A stretch of 64,000 bases of DNA, taken from contig JAFQAT010000010.1 of NCBI GenBank assembly GCA_017399865.1, positions 17,853 to 81,852 of the forward strand, given 5' to 3'. The position numbers and the translations under genes were made by a program. This document shows positions 26,101 to 34,260 of the stretch, piece after piece (the stretch's first letter is position 1; each line of letters begins with the position of its first letter). The DNA is from Bacteroidales bacterium (lineage in GTDB: Bacteria; Bacteroidota; Bacteroidia; Bacteroidales; UBA932). Below the pieces are notes generated by a model. That model was not told where the DNA came from, made no database searches, and saw only the letters and a program-made list of their open reading frames with translations.

Positions 26101-27057
26101 GGTCATGGCCGCGGCCTTACGGCCGTTACGGCTGACCTCGGCGCTCAATTTATAGCTTTCAGAAGCAGGATTATAGCCGCGTACATCCACGGTTATGTCA
26201 AGTTCCGAGTCCGTATAGCTCTTGTCGAAGTCTGTGATGACCTGCCAATCGAAGATGCGCGCCTGCGGAGTTGCGAATACCCAGACATCATCAAAAATAC
26301 CGGCGAGCCTCCAATAGTCCTGAGTCTCAAGATAATAGCCGTCACTGTATTTCAAGACAAGGACAGAGAGGGAATTCTTTCCTGTCTTGACAAAATCAGT
26401 GATATCATACTCTGCCGGTTCCTGAGCGCCTTCGTTATAACCAACCTGCTGTCCGTTGACCCAGATGAATGACGCTGAAGCCACCTTTTCCAGGCGCAGG
26501 AAGATCCTGTCCCCCTTCCATGATGAAGGTATCGTAAAGCTGGTCCTGTAGGCACCTGTAGGATTGAATTCCGGAGTATACGGCACCTCGACAGCGAAAG
26601 GATCCCTGCTGACTCCCGACAGCTGATATCTGGCCCATCTTTTCTCCATTTCACTTGCCGGCAAACGTCCGTCAACGACCTTCTCCAGAGAGTCACGCAT
26701 CGTAGAAGGCAGCGTGTTCGGGAAAGGAGTCGTCATGTTTCGGAAAAGAGGCTCTCCGAAACCCTGCATCTCCCAGTTTGAAGGCACGGGAATATTGTCC
26801 CATTTCCTGTCATTGAAACCCGGTCTGAAGAAGTCAGAAGGAATCTCGTCAGGCGACTCGGCATATCTGAATTTCCAGTTACCGTTCAATGAGATGCTCT
26901 TTTCAGGGATGTGATAAGACCTGCTGTCTTCCTGATTGAGTTCGAAAACCGAAAGGTTCTCAATATAATAAGGAATGTCCTCAAGGAAAGGCTTGTCCTG
27001 AGCTGACAAAGCGACTGCCGACAGCAACAGAACCAGGATAATCACGCGATTTTTCAT
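23197..27057 (-). CDS. GH2 beta-galactosidase-like enzyme with inserted LamG-type domain
   Basis: 1286-residue exported enzyme (signal 1-20, ALSAQ). The start at 27057 is chosen because the signal peptide begins there; eight residues upstream in the same frame are discounted. Order: sugar-binding domain (about 40-265), Ig-like domain, TIM barrel with acid/base Glu502 (WSAGNESG) and nucleophile Glu568 (SFMDEY), then a concanavalin/LamG-like domain inserted at about 628-810 (VYNADNVEI, WHNVTAVYDGAKMTVYIDGEEAG), and the LacZ domain 5-like C-terminus (about 965-1285, with WHGRGPQANYPDRKSG). The insertion probably binds polysaccharide. Expected activity: removal of terminal beta-galactose in the periplasm. 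A 160-base gap separates it from the esterase upstream. Confidence 0.9.
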   Translation of the reverse strand: MKNRVIILVLLLSAVALSAQDKPFLEDIPYYIENLSVFELNQEDSRSYHIPEKSISLNGNWKFRYAESPDEIPSDFFRPGFNDRKWDNIPVPSNWEMQGFGEPLFRNMTTPFPNTLPSTMRDSLEKVVDGRLPASEMEKRWARYQLSGVSRDPFAVEVPYTPEFNPTGAYRTSFTIPSSWKGDRIFLRLEKVASASFIWVNGQQVGYNEGAQEPAEYDITDFVKTGKNSLSVLVLKYSDGYYLETQDYWRLAGIFDDVWVFATPQARIFDWQVITDFDKSYTDSELDITVDVRGYNPASESYKLSAEVSRNGRKAAAMTGGPFTLRQGGRHTVKLHSLVKSPDKWTSETPDLYDMTLVLSDATGNVVDRVTIRIGFKKTEIIDGVFHLNGVALKVNAQCSHMQHPSTGHVITEEVIRRDMEILKQFGFNGVRTSHYPPVNRYLELADEYGLYVIDETGDEAHSTEYVSSLPGFREMYRERVRRMVLRDRNHACVLFWSAGNESGEGFLINEVVKEGKKHDPTRFWMYGGNAAVHPAEDIIGPRYPSPIEHEFRYGFNPQDKRPSFMDEYLSVAGNGGGGMDDFWNEIYDHPSLMGGALWDFVSVGIYQPVRTLKDKSPYDTPANIMGRAKLVSGPSGKAIDFNKQDQWVQVYNADNVEISGDRLTLTLDIFPRSYNASGGYMINKGSNQYGLRQNGNDKLEFYIDTGRRELLSVALPSDWQDRWHNVTAVYDGAKMTVYIDGEEAGSRSARGRIRNLPLSLCIGRDEERCGQETIYTCDAIIDNVGIFDAAVTPADGFNAEDAALWLDFEEEGGEGTFWSYGVGARTYGSIWPDRTPQPEMWQMKKSVQPLSFSLLDPENGMVEVWNRNHFINADFYKTEWKLTADNEIVASGEMTLDVAPLSRTVVRIPYSKPDVVPGKEYRLEVSSVLKKDEVWAKAGHEVSWEQFELKDWNVPAEKARRAGGEVAVKETDGKVVLAGNGFSYSFDKATGELVSIISEGREILTSPVTLNVWRAPLANEVDGWNAYSGGSINASGYGGIGHSNVLAAHYYSAGLDNLGHAVASVNVREFEGGAAVDVRELVLLDGGHGETRQLDQYISGMAFDGFESTWRYIVYGDGTLTIRHIIKPQGAMPAWLPRMGVTFGLAGGLSNVEWHGRGPQANYPDRKSGYRLGIWKTTVDDMYEPYLIPQDYGLRTDNRWVRMTDAEGRGVEFSVDQPFNFNAYNYTTENLTKAVYTYQLRRTEDITFNLDYATSGVGCTARGIFNSYRVYPQAYERTITVRLIR

Positions 27058-27078
27058 ATCTTCCGTTTTAGTGTCATG

Positions 27079-27086
27079 CAAATATA
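27079..27086 (-). promoter_or_regulatory. Candidate -7 element for the GH2 beta-galactosidase gene
   Basis: CAAATATA on plus reads TATATTTG on minus, matching TAnnTTTG, 21 bases upstream of the GH2 start. No clear -33 box. Confidence 0.45.
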
Positions 27087-27176
27087 AGCATTAGCGGTGT
27101 CATTTCATGGCACAGGGTGCAATTTAATCACCTGAAAGTCGGGATTTGTTCACATAAAGATCCGATGCCGCAATAT

Positions 27177-27195
27177 GGAGAGTGACATGCCACCC
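27177..27195. repeat. Truncated copy of the structured dispersed repeat
   Basis: GGAGAGTGACATGCCACCC matches copy 1 (14517-14535) except for one base (T for C) and then stops, with unrelated sequence following. It lies between the esterase stop and the GH2 gene. Confidence 0.65.
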
Positions 27196-27217
27196 GACGA
27201 ATTTCATCAGATAAATC

Positions 27218-28696
27218 TTATCTTGAAACAGGAGCGCAGAAGGTCGATGCCGGAAGATCGTCACCGTTTACAAGATTTGCACGTGTAAAAGGTTGCCAAG
27301 CGTATCTCACATACCTTGGTGACCTTATTTCTGATGTAAGTACAACCTTTCCGTCTCTGATGACTGCCTCTGCTGGGACGAATTTCTCATCTTCGGATGC
27401 CATTTCAAAACATCTGATGTCCTGCGCGTCAGATGTCTTCAATCCGTCCGCAAAATCAAAAGAAAGAACCGTTTCCTCACCGTTCCATACTGCCTCTTTC
27501 AGAACCGGACCGCAAGGGACGATGTCTGTTCCATAGTCATGATGCAGGGCAAGACGGGCAAGCCTCTCACCGACAGGTCTCTTCTGACGAGGATGGATAT
27601 CCAGAGAGTCTCCCAGGTCGCTTGAAACGGCCATTTCACAGTGCGGGATCATTTCCGCCAGTTTTCTCTGACTGTCTCTGAACGCTGGCCAGGACGGTCT
27701 GTCCAGACTTGAAAGTTGCACGAAATGGAACGGCATGTCCGGATTGTTCCAATTATCTCTCCAACTGTCCACAAGCAGGCCGAAGAGCCTCTCATGCATA
27801 GGTATGTCGTAGTCATTGGACTCTCCCTGATACCAGATTACACCTTTGACAGGGAAATCTCCCATAGGAGCGATTACCGACTCGAAGAGATAGCATGGTT
27901 CGAAAGGATGTCTAGTGGCTCCGGTCTCCGGATATCCCAGATTCACCATACCCATTTCCCTGCACCACTGGTTGAGAAGCCCGTTGTCAAACCAGTCGTC
28001 AAGTATTTCAGGATACCCTGCTTCCAGTGCAGTCCTCTCTATCCAAGCCTCCGCAGGAGACCCTCCTATCGCATTACAGATCAAACCGACAGGAACATCC
28101 AGACTGTCACGGAGCATCTTTCCAAAATGGTAGCCCACAGCCGAGAAATCCCTCATATTTTCCCCGTCACAAGCCTGCCATGAAGTCGGGTGATAGAAAT
28201 CCAGAGCCTGGGTCGCAGCAATTCCTTCATCCGGCCATCTCTCATTGTTTACATAGAGCCTTGGCTTCATGTTGTAAAGGCGGAGATCCGGATCTGCCGG
28301 AGTCTCCCCTATGTCAACACCCTCAAAAACCCGGAAAAACATATTCGACTGACCTGAGCATACCCACACATCACCTGCCGCCACATCTTCATAAACCAAC
28401 GTCTCATCCTTGCACTTGATGGTAAGAGTAAGTCCGGTTGCAGCCTTCAACGGAGAGATCTTCACTTCCCATATTCCGTCTTGTGACGCTTTCGCCTTTC
28501 TCCTTATGGTACGGAAAGGACCTTCCAGTTCAAGAGTCACTTTCTTGCCGGCAGAAGCCTTTCCATTGATGACCAACGGCACATCCCTTTGAAGAACCAT
28601 ACCGTCGGAATACATGTGTGACATCACCAGATGACAATCCTCTTTACATGCCCCCGCCATAAGCAGAAACATTGCCATGACTATAAAACGATTCAT
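27218..28696 (-). CDS. Sialate O-acetylesterase-type carbohydrate esterase, lipoprotein
   Basis: 492-residue SGNH-fold esterase with a lipobox (LLMAGAC, Cys17). Catalytic features: GQSNM with Ser117, the IWYQGESND block near 287-295, and DIHP with Asp366/His368. A beta-sandwich (about 25-105) precedes the first SGNH block, as is typical of this family. Members remove O-acetyl groups from diverse glycans; alongside mannanases an acetyl-mannan esterase role is the best guess, not sialic acid, since no sialidase is nearby. It starts 6 bases after the epimerase stop on the same strand. Confidence 0.87.
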   Translation of the reverse strand: MNRFIVMAMFLLMAGACKEDCHLVMSHMYSDGMVLQRDVPLVINGKASAGKKVTLELEGPFRTIRRKAKASQDGIWEVKISPLKAATGLTLTIKCKDETLVYEDVAAGDVWVCSGQSNMFFRVFEGVDIGETPADPDLRLYNMKPRLYVNNERWPDEGIAATQALDFYHPTSWQACDGENMRDFSAVGYHFGKMLRDSLDVPVGLICNAIGGSPAEAWIERTALEAGYPEILDDWFDNGLLNQWCREMGMVNLGYPETGATRHPFEPCYLFESVIAPMGDFPVKGVIWYQGESNDYDIPMHERLFGLLVDSWRDNWNNPDMPFHFVQLSSLDRPSWPAFRDSQRKLAEMIPHCEMAVSSDLGDSLDIHPRQKRPVGERLARLALHHDYGTDIVPCGPVLKEAVWNGEETVLSFDFADGLKTSDAQDIRCFEMASEDEKFVPAEAVIRDGKVVLTSEIRSPRYVRYAWQPFTRANLVNGDDLPASTFCAPVSR

Positions 28697-28702
28697 TATC
28701 CG

Positions 28703-29914
28703 CTATTTTGTACGCTCGATTATTTCCAGACACATGCGGCTGTTATGATAAGGACATTTCCAGAAGCCGGCCTTGTCTTCATCACGGTTTATAGTGCCGT
28801 CCGCACGGACACTCCATACCCATTCTCCGTTCTCACGGTCTACGATGTTGTTCTTGATGTATTCCCAGCAATGAAGTGCATTCTCCAAGCCTTCCTGCAC
28901 ACCGAAATGCTCCCAAAGATTGAAATATCCTACCGCAGCCTCTGCCTGTACCCACCAATGACGGTCACCGTCAATTTCATCACCGAGTTTCTCATAGATC
29001 ATTCCTCCTTCCGTCGTAAAGCCTTCTGAAGCGGCCTCAACGACAGAAGGGACTCTTGCTTCCACTCTCGCAATCATTTCCTTGTCACCAAGAACGACGG
29101 CCGCTTCATGAAGAAGCCACGAAGCCTCGATATCATGACCGTATGAGAAGATGTCGTAACTGCAGTTCCAGTCATTGTCAAAGAAAAGTTTCAGATGACC
29201 GTTGCTGTCAAGTATATATTTGTCGAATATATTGATCAGTCCGCGAAGACGTGTCTCAAGCAATGGGTCTTTCCATACACGATACAGACATGTATATGCT
29301 TCGATCACATGCAGATGAGTGTTCATGGTCTTGCTTTCATTCGCGTCCTTGTCACTCAGACGCATGTCTTCGATCTGTTCCCAGGAACGGGTGAAGGCCT
29401 CGAAATATCCGTCCTTTTCCTTGTCGAAACTATGGTCTTCAATCGAATGGAACAGTCTGACTGCATATTCCAGAGCCTCGGCATCTCCTGTCGCCCTGTT
29501 CAGTTCCGACAGTCCATAGATGGCAAAGGCGATGGCATAAATCTGTTTCTTTGTATCAAGAGGCCTGTACTCCGCATCAAGTGCCCAATATGTACCTCCG
29601 AACTCCGCATCATAGAATTTATTGATTATAAGATTCTTCGCCCTGAGGGCAACCTTCAGGTATTCGGGATTTCCGAGGACTCTGTACGCAGAAGCGAAAG
29701 TCCATAGGATGCGGGCAGTCATGATTCCTCCGACAGGGGCTGAGGGGTCGAGTATGTCATGCCCGTCAATACGTCCATAAAAACCTTCACCTGACGCATG
29801 AGACATATTATTGATCCAATAAGGGAGAATATTTTCTACCAGTTCCTTTTTCATTCCGGAAGCAAGAGCCTTGGATGCAAGCAACTCGGCGGAAGTCTTG
29901 TTTATAGCAGTCAT
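28703..29914 (-). CDS. Mannobiose/cellobiose 2-epimerase (AGE superfamily), copy 2
   Basis: 403-residue cytoplasmic enzyme, about 70% identical by eye to copy 1 (11637-12854). All family blocks are retained: NTHLHVIEAY, SYGHDIEASWL and CPYHNSRM with the two catalytic histidines. It diverges from GH26-GH130 copy 2 and is followed 6 bases later by the esterase. In effect this is the mirror image of the copy 1 arrangement, in which the epimerase diverges from GH130 and the transporter. Divergence between the epimerase copies is far greater than between the GH130 copies, so the two pairs do not share one simple duplication date, unless GH130 has undergone gene conversion. Confidence 0.94.
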   Translation of the reverse strand: MTAINKTSAELLASKALASGMKKELVENILPYWINNMSHASGEGFYGRIDGHDILDPSAPVGGIMTARILWTFASAYRVLGNPEYLKVALRAKNLIINKFYDAEFGGTYWALDAEYRPLDTKKQIYAIAFAIYGLSELNRATGDAEALEYAVRLFHSIEDHSFDKEKDGYFEAFTRSWEQIEDMRLSDKDANESKTMNTHLHVIEAYTCLYRVWKDPLLETRLRGLINIFDKYILDSNGHLKLFFDNDWNCSYDIFSYGHDIEASWLLHEAAVVLGDKEMIARVEARVPSVVEAASEGFTTEGGMIYEKLGDEIDGDRHWWVQAEAAVGYFNLWEHFGVQEGLENALHCWEYIKNNIVDRENGEWVWSVRADGTINRDEDKAGFWKCPYHNSRMCLEIIERTK

Positions 29915-29931
29915 CGTTAAATCATTTTCTA

Positions 29932-29939
29932 CAAATATA
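29932..29939 (-). promoter_or_regulatory. -7 element for epimerase copy 2
   Basis: CAAATATA on plus reads TATATTTG on minus, matching TAnnTTTG, 17 bases upstream of the epimerase ATG at 29914. No convincing -33 TTTG. Confidence 0.5.
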
Positions 29940-30022
29940 AAGAAAAATGAGAATAAAATGATGAGCAGAAGAACTTTAAAATCAGTATGTCAAAAAAGTA
30001 TTATGAAAGAACAAATATATAC

Positions 30023-30053
30023 TTGCAGAACATTCCTCCAACAATTAAATTTG
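30023..30053 (+). promoter_or_regulatory. -33/-7 promoter for GH26-GH130 copy 2
   Basis: -33 TTG (30023-30025) and -7 TAAATTTG (30046-30053) are separated by 20 bases, the standard spacing. The GH26 ATG is 28 bases downstream of the -7 box. Confidence 0.65.
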
Positions 30054-30081
30054 CATAGAAAACCACTACTTTTCACAACCG

Positions 30082-31173
30082 ATGATAAAATTAAAGACAA
30101 TGGCTATGATTGCTGCAGCAATTGCTGTTTCGGCATGCGGAAACAGATCGGAAGTCCTTACACCTGCTGAATCTTTGACAAAGCGTCTGGGAGAACAGAT
30201 CGGACAGGGAAAGATCATGTTCGGGCATCAGGACAGTTACCTTTACGGACACTCATGGAAGGTGGAGGAAAACGGAACGGAATTCAACAGGTCCGACATT
30301 CACGACGTCTGCGGAAAATATCCGGCATTATATGGAATGGACCTGGGAGGTATCGAACTTGATTCGCCGCTCAACATAGACAAGAACGATTTTAACCATA
30401 TGAGGGCAGCCGCTGTGGCTCATCATGAAAGAGGTGGCGTCATCACATTCTCATGGCATCCGCGCAACCCTCTCACTGGCGGAGACACCTGGGACACACA
30501 GTCTGCCGAAGTCGTTGCATCCATCCTTCCAGGCGGTGAGAAGCATGAGATGTTCATGGGATGGCTTTCCAAGGCTGCCGATTATCTCGGATCGGTCAAG
30601 GACGCTGACGGAAACCTTATTCCTGTAATATTCCGTCCTTGGCATGAACACACAAGAGATTTCTTCTGGTGGGGTCAGAATCTCTGCACGACAGAGCAAT
30701 ATGTGGCTCTATGGAGGATGACACATGATTATATGACAAAGGAAAGGGGGCTTGACCATCTTGTATGGTCATATTCTCCTGATGCCGGCGGACTTACCGA
30801 CGATAATTTCGGAGAAAAATATCCTGGCGACGACTTTGTGGACATGGTGGGAATAGACTTCTACCAGTTCACTTCAAACGAAGAATATGTCGAAAGGACC
30901 AGACATTGCCTTGCACTGACAGAGGCTTTTGCAAAGGAACACGGCAAACTTATGGCTGTAACAGAGGCAGGATGCGAGGGAGTGAAATATGAGAAATGGT
31001 GGACAGAAGTACTCTATCCTGCAATCAAGGACTTTCCGGTATCATATGTCCTTCTTTGGAGAAATGCATGCGACGAGAATATGCAGCACCATTTTTACGC
31101 TCCGTTCCCTGAGCATGAGTCTGCGGCAGACTTCAAGGAATTTGCCGCATTGGATCAGATGATTTTTTTATAA
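30082..31173 (+). CDS. GH26 endo-beta-1,4-mannanase, lipoprotein
   Basis: 363-residue lipoprotein (AVSAC, Cys19). The TIM barrel begins with KIMFGHQDSYLYGHSWK and carries acid/base Glu189 in FRPWHEHT and nucleophile Glu295 in AVTEAG. Length and sequence are those of compact Bacteroides GH26 mannanases that release mannobiose. It is followed after 21 bases by GH130 copy 2, the same order as in the B. fragilis mannobiose operon, where GH26, phosphorylase, transporter and epimerase are adjacent. Cellular location (surface or periplasm) is not decidable from the lipobox alone. Confidence 0.95.
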   Translation: MIKLKTMAMIAAAIAVSACGNRSEVLTPAESLTKRLGEQIGQGKIMFGHQDSYLYGHSWKVEENGTEFNRSDIHDVCGKYPALYGMDLGGIELDSPLNIDKNDFNHMRAAAVAHHERGGVITFSWHPRNPLTGGDTWDTQSAEVVASILPGGEKHEMFMGWLSKAADYLGSVKDADGNLIPVIFRPWHEHTRDFFWWGQNLCTTEQYVALWRMTHDYMTKERGLDHLVWSYSPDAGGLTDDNFGEKYPGDDFVDMVGIDFYQFTSNEEYVERTRHCLALTEAFAKEHGKLMAVTEAGCEGVKYEKWWTEVLYPAIKDFPVSYVLLWRNACDENMQHHFYAPFPEHESAADFKEFAALDQMIFL

Positions 31174-31194
31174 AATACTTTAAATTATATCTTT

Positions 31195-32352
31195 ATGAAT
31201 TTCGAGCAGAGACTTGCCTGGCTAAAAGCAGAGCATGAGGCTCTTATCACTAAGAAGAATGAGCCTATAGAAGGTAATGGCGTTTATGAGCGCTATACCA
31301 ATCCTATCCTTACAGGAGATCACTCTCCACTCCACTGGAGATATGACCTCAACCAGGAGACCAATCCATATCTGATGGAGCGTTTCGGCATTCATGCTGC
31401 CTTCAATTCAGGTGCGATCAAATGGAATGGCAAATACATTCTTGTCGTACGCGTAGAGGGTGCCGACCGCAAGTCGTTCTTTGCTGTTGCAGAAAGTCCG
31501 AACGGTGTTGACAATTTCCGTTTCTGGGACCGCCCTATAACAATGCCTGAATACGGAGAACCTGCCACTAATGTATATGACATGCGTCTTACCGCCCATG
31601 AGGACGGCTGGATCTATGGTATCTTCTGCGTTGAGCGCAAAGATCCTGATGCTGCCCCTGGCGATCTTTCTTCTGCTGTTGCCGCTGCCGGCATAGCACG
31701 TACCAAGGATCTCGTGAACTGGGAGCGTCTTCCTGACCTCGAGTCAAAGTCACAGCAGCGTAATGTTGTCCTTCATCCGGAGTTCGTCAACGGCAAATAT
31801 GCCCTCTATACACGTCCACAGGACGGATTCATTGACGCAGGAAGCGGTGGTGGAATCGGCTGGGCTCTTGTAGACAGCATGGAGAAGGCTGTGGTTACGG
31901 AAGAGACCATCATCAACCAGAGGTTCTATCACACAATCAAGGAAGTGAAGAACGGAGAGGGTCCGCACCCTATCAAGACCGACAGAGGCTGGCTCCACAT
32001 GGCACACGGAGTACGTGGATGTGCGTCAGGACTCCGCTATGTCCTCTACATGTATATGACATCGCTCGAGGATCCTACCAAGGTAATCGCAGAACCAGCC
32101 GGATTCTTCATGGTGCCTGAGGGTTGGGAGTATATCGGTGACGTAATGAACGTTCTCTTCACTAACGGATGGATTGCAGACGAAGACGGCAAGGTGTTCA
32201 TCTACTATGCATCAAGCGATACAAGAATGCACGTTGCCACATCGACTGTAGACCGCCTTGTGGACTACTGCATGAACACAGAGCCTGACGCTCTCACGAC
32301 CGGCGAGACTGTAAAGAGACTTAACAGACTCATTGACAGGAATCTGAAATAA
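31195..32352 (+). CDS. GH130 4-O-beta-D-mannosyl-D-glucose phosphorylase (copy 2)
   Basis: 385-residue cytoplasmic enzyme, about 93% identical to copy 1 (about 25 differences by my alignment), including the catalytic Asp129 in [13 protein letters not shown] and all of the [13 protein letters not shown] phosphate-site region. Differences cluster in the first 55 residues (for example YTNPIL for [15 protein letters not shown] for LFWRYDMNK), plus E to W in PEGWEY, so a small change of specificity is possible but unproven. It ends at a strong bidirectional hairpin (32366-32404). Transcribed with GH26 from the promoter at 30023-30053. Confidence 0.96.
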   Translation: MNFEQRLAWLKAEHEALITKKNEPIEGNGVYERYTNPILTGDHSPLHWRYDLNQETNPYLMERFGIHAAFNSGAIKWNGKYILVVRVEGADRKSFFAVAESPNGVDNFRFWDRPITMPEYGEPATNVYDMRLTAHEDGWIYGIFCVERKDPDAAPGDLSSAVAAAGIARTKDLVNWERLPDLESKSQQRNVVLHPEFVNGKYALYTRPQDGFIDAGSGGGIGWALVDSMEKAVVTEETIINQRFYHTIKEVKNGEGPHPIKTDRGWLHMAHGVRGCASGLRYVLYMYMTSLEDPTKVIAEPAGFFMVPEGWEYIGDVMNVLFTNGWIADEDGKVFIYYASSDTRMHVATSTVDRLVDYCMNTEPDALTTGETVKRLNRLIDRNLK

Positions 32353-32365
32353 TCTGGAATTAGAG

Positions 32366-32404
32366 TCAAGGCCACCTGCTCAGCAACTGAACAGGTGGCC
32401 TTGA
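32366..32404. terminator. Bidirectional hairpin between GH130 copy 2 and GH18-ThuA
   Basis: Perfect 13-base stem TCAAGGCCACCTG (32366-32378) and CAGGTGGCCTTGA (32392-32404) with a 13-base loop that can extend the stem (CTCAG/CTGA). It lies between the stops of two convergent genes. U tracts are weak on both sides. Confidence 0.75.
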
Positions 32405-32426
32405 ACTTTAATATATTCATTATTCA

Positions 32427-34184
32427 TCAGTCGAACGGATCCCCATCATGGTCCTGACTTACGACCCAGCGGAAAGCATTGACAAACAACAGATTCTGGA
32501 CTGCATCCGAGTATTCCTCGTCTCCATGTCCCATGTTCAGATATATCATCCTGTAATCCGTATTGGTCCATACGACAGGCCAGTCTCCCGAATAGACCAC
32601 ATCCTTCAACCCAAGAGGATAGTTCTTTGCAGAAAGAGACAACAACACCTGAACCGATTCATTCTCTCGCGGAGAAGGGGTCCACTGATACCATTCGCTT
32701 GCCGGAACCACGAATTCATCCGGAAGATTCCTGGTCACGGGATGGTCCTGAGCATCCTTTTCCAATAAGACCGGCTGTGGAGGCCAGTTGTTGCACAAGA
32801 AGGTTCCGCCACCAAGAAATTTCAACAGCCAGGGCCAGTTGGTATTTCTGTCATTATATGCAGCAGCATGAAATCCTAACCAACCGCCGCCATTTTCCAT
32901 ATATTTTTCGAAAGCGGCTCTTTCTTCCTCTGCACCCGGCATCACATCAGGCATTATGATGATGTCGTATCCTGCCAGTCTTTCATACGGATATCCGGAA
33001 AGAGTGGTCGTCACATCCAATGAAAAGCCGTTTCCATGAGATAGTTTTCTGAAAAAGTCCACAGTCTGTTCCGCAAATTGACGATGAGCATCCTCGACAT
33101 ATTCCGAATAATACAGCAGAGCCTTGAAACGTACCCTGTTTCCTGCATAATCCGCATTTCTGGTTTGAGCATATCGGTCACCGAGTATCGCCTTGGCGAC
33201 AGTCTTGGCAAGGACACCATCTGACGTATCACCATCATAGTCCCAATACATTGCACCCAGAAGGCCTTTTTCCTTTACATAATCGCATTTTATCTTCAAA
33301 GAACGAGGATTATCATAGCCCAGCACAAGATTGCCGTTCAAATCGCTGATGTACGGAACTTTTCCCGCATCATCCCATTTTTCGACGGTCTGTGCGTCAG
33401 TCTTTATATCCTTATAATCACAGAAACTCGAAAAATAACTTCCGCCTCTGCCATAAAACGGCATTCCCAATACAAGTTTTGAAGGAGGTATTCCTGCATC
33501 AAGATGTGCTATCACTGCTTTATCCGATGTCATCCTTCCACTGAATGCGGACTCATACAACGAACTGTGATGTCTAGGAGCCGTCGCCATATCATAAGCC
33601 ATGATATTGACAAAATCCACATACGGATCTATTGACCTGAAATCAATATAGTCAGCAGATGCGGCAGATGCCAGGGTAAGAAGCATATCCGGTCCCAGTT
33701 CTGTCCTCAGATCCTTCATCAGTCTTGTAAAATTCTTGGTATCATTCTCTGATGAGGAGATATTTGCTGCAGAACTTGTAGGATACTCCCAGTCGATATC
33801 TATACCATCAAGGCCGAACTGCTCCACCGTCCTGCGGCAATCTGCAGCAAAACTTCTACGCAGCTTCTTATCTGCCGCCATTTCACTGAACCTGCCGCTT
33901 CCCCAGCCTCCGATGGAGAGCACGACCTTGAGTTCCGGATTGACCTTCTTAAGATCGACAAGCATTTTCAATCTTTCCGGATTATCGATCCGTACTCCAT
34001 CGAAAGAATCACTGACATGACCGAACGCATAATTTACATGCGTCATGACGAACGGATCGGGAATCACTGAACTCCAAGAGGTTACATATGCTACTACCAC
34101 ACGATCCCGCGGATTGGCTGGTTCTCCTTTGAGAGCAAGAGCGACCGACAGGATTACGAGTAAAGACAAAAAGATTCTTTTCAT
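32427..34184 (-). CDS. GH18 glycoside hydrolase fused to a ThuA-like domain
   Basis: 585 residues from the ATG at 34184, where the signal peptide begins (MKRIFLSLLVILSVALAL); 12 in-frame residues upstream are discounted. Residues about 28-335 are a GH18 barrel ([22 protein letters not shown] with catalytic Glu133), highly similar to the single-domain GH18 at 21460-22476. Residues about 351-576 are a ThuA-like class I glutamine-amidotransferase-fold domain (FKALLYYSEYVEDAH, GYDIIIMPDVMPG, GGGWLGFHAAA, DHPVTRNLP, YLNMGHGDEE). ThuA domains occur in sugar-utilisation proteins but their chemistry is unclear. It begins 17 bases beyond an intrinsic terminator that ends the mannan operon. Confidence 0.9.
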   Translation of the reverse strand: MKRIFLSLLVILSVALALKGEPANPRDRVVVAYVTSWSSVIPDPFVMTHVNYAFGHVSDSFDGVRIDNPERLKMLVDLKKVNPELKVVLSIGGWGSGRFSEMAADKKLRRSFAADCRRTVEQFGLDGIDIDWEYPTSSAANISSSENDTKNFTRLMKDLRTELGPDMLLTLASAASADYIDFRSIDPYVDFVNIMAYDMATAPRHHSSLYESAFSGRMTSDKAVIAHLDAGIPPSKLVLGMPFYGRGGSYFSSFCDYKDIKTDAQTVEKWDDAGKVPYISDLNGNLVLGYDNPRSLKIKCDYVKEKGLLGAMYWDYDGDTSDGVLAKTVAKAILGDRYAQTRNADYAGNRVRFKALLYYSEYVEDAHRQFAEQTVDFFRKLSHGNGFSLDVTTTLSGYPYERLAGYDIIIMPDVMPGAEEERAAFEKYMENGGGWLGFHAAAYNDRNTNWPWLLKFLGGGTFLCNNWPPQPVLLEKDAQDHPVTRNLPDEFVVPASEWYQWTPSPRENESVQVLLSLSAKNYPLGLKDVVYSGDWPVVWTNTDYRMIYLNMGHGDEEYSDAVQNLLFVNAFRWVVSQDHDGDPFD

Positions 34185-34200
34185 AAAGGAAGGTAATTTT

Positions 34201-34234
34201 AAAAAGAGCAGCAGCGTCAATACGCTGCCGCTCT
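34201..34234 (-). terminator. Intrinsic terminator inside the large mannan operon
   Basis: On minus: a 12-base stem, AGAGCGGCAGCG / CGCTGCTGCTCT (one G-U wobble), with a 6-base loop and then five U residues. It lies 26 bases after the stop of the 723-residue lipoprotein and ends 17 bases before the GH18-ThuA start, leaving no room for a separate promoter between terminator and gene. Confidence 0.85.
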
Positions 34235-34260
34235 CAAATCATCAATATCCTGATTCAGGC

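Noticed and set aside
27218-28696. Sialic acid metabolism role for the SGNH esterase
   Set aside because: No sialidase, NanA or NanE-like gene is present nearby; the gene is coupled to a mannobiose epimerase instead.
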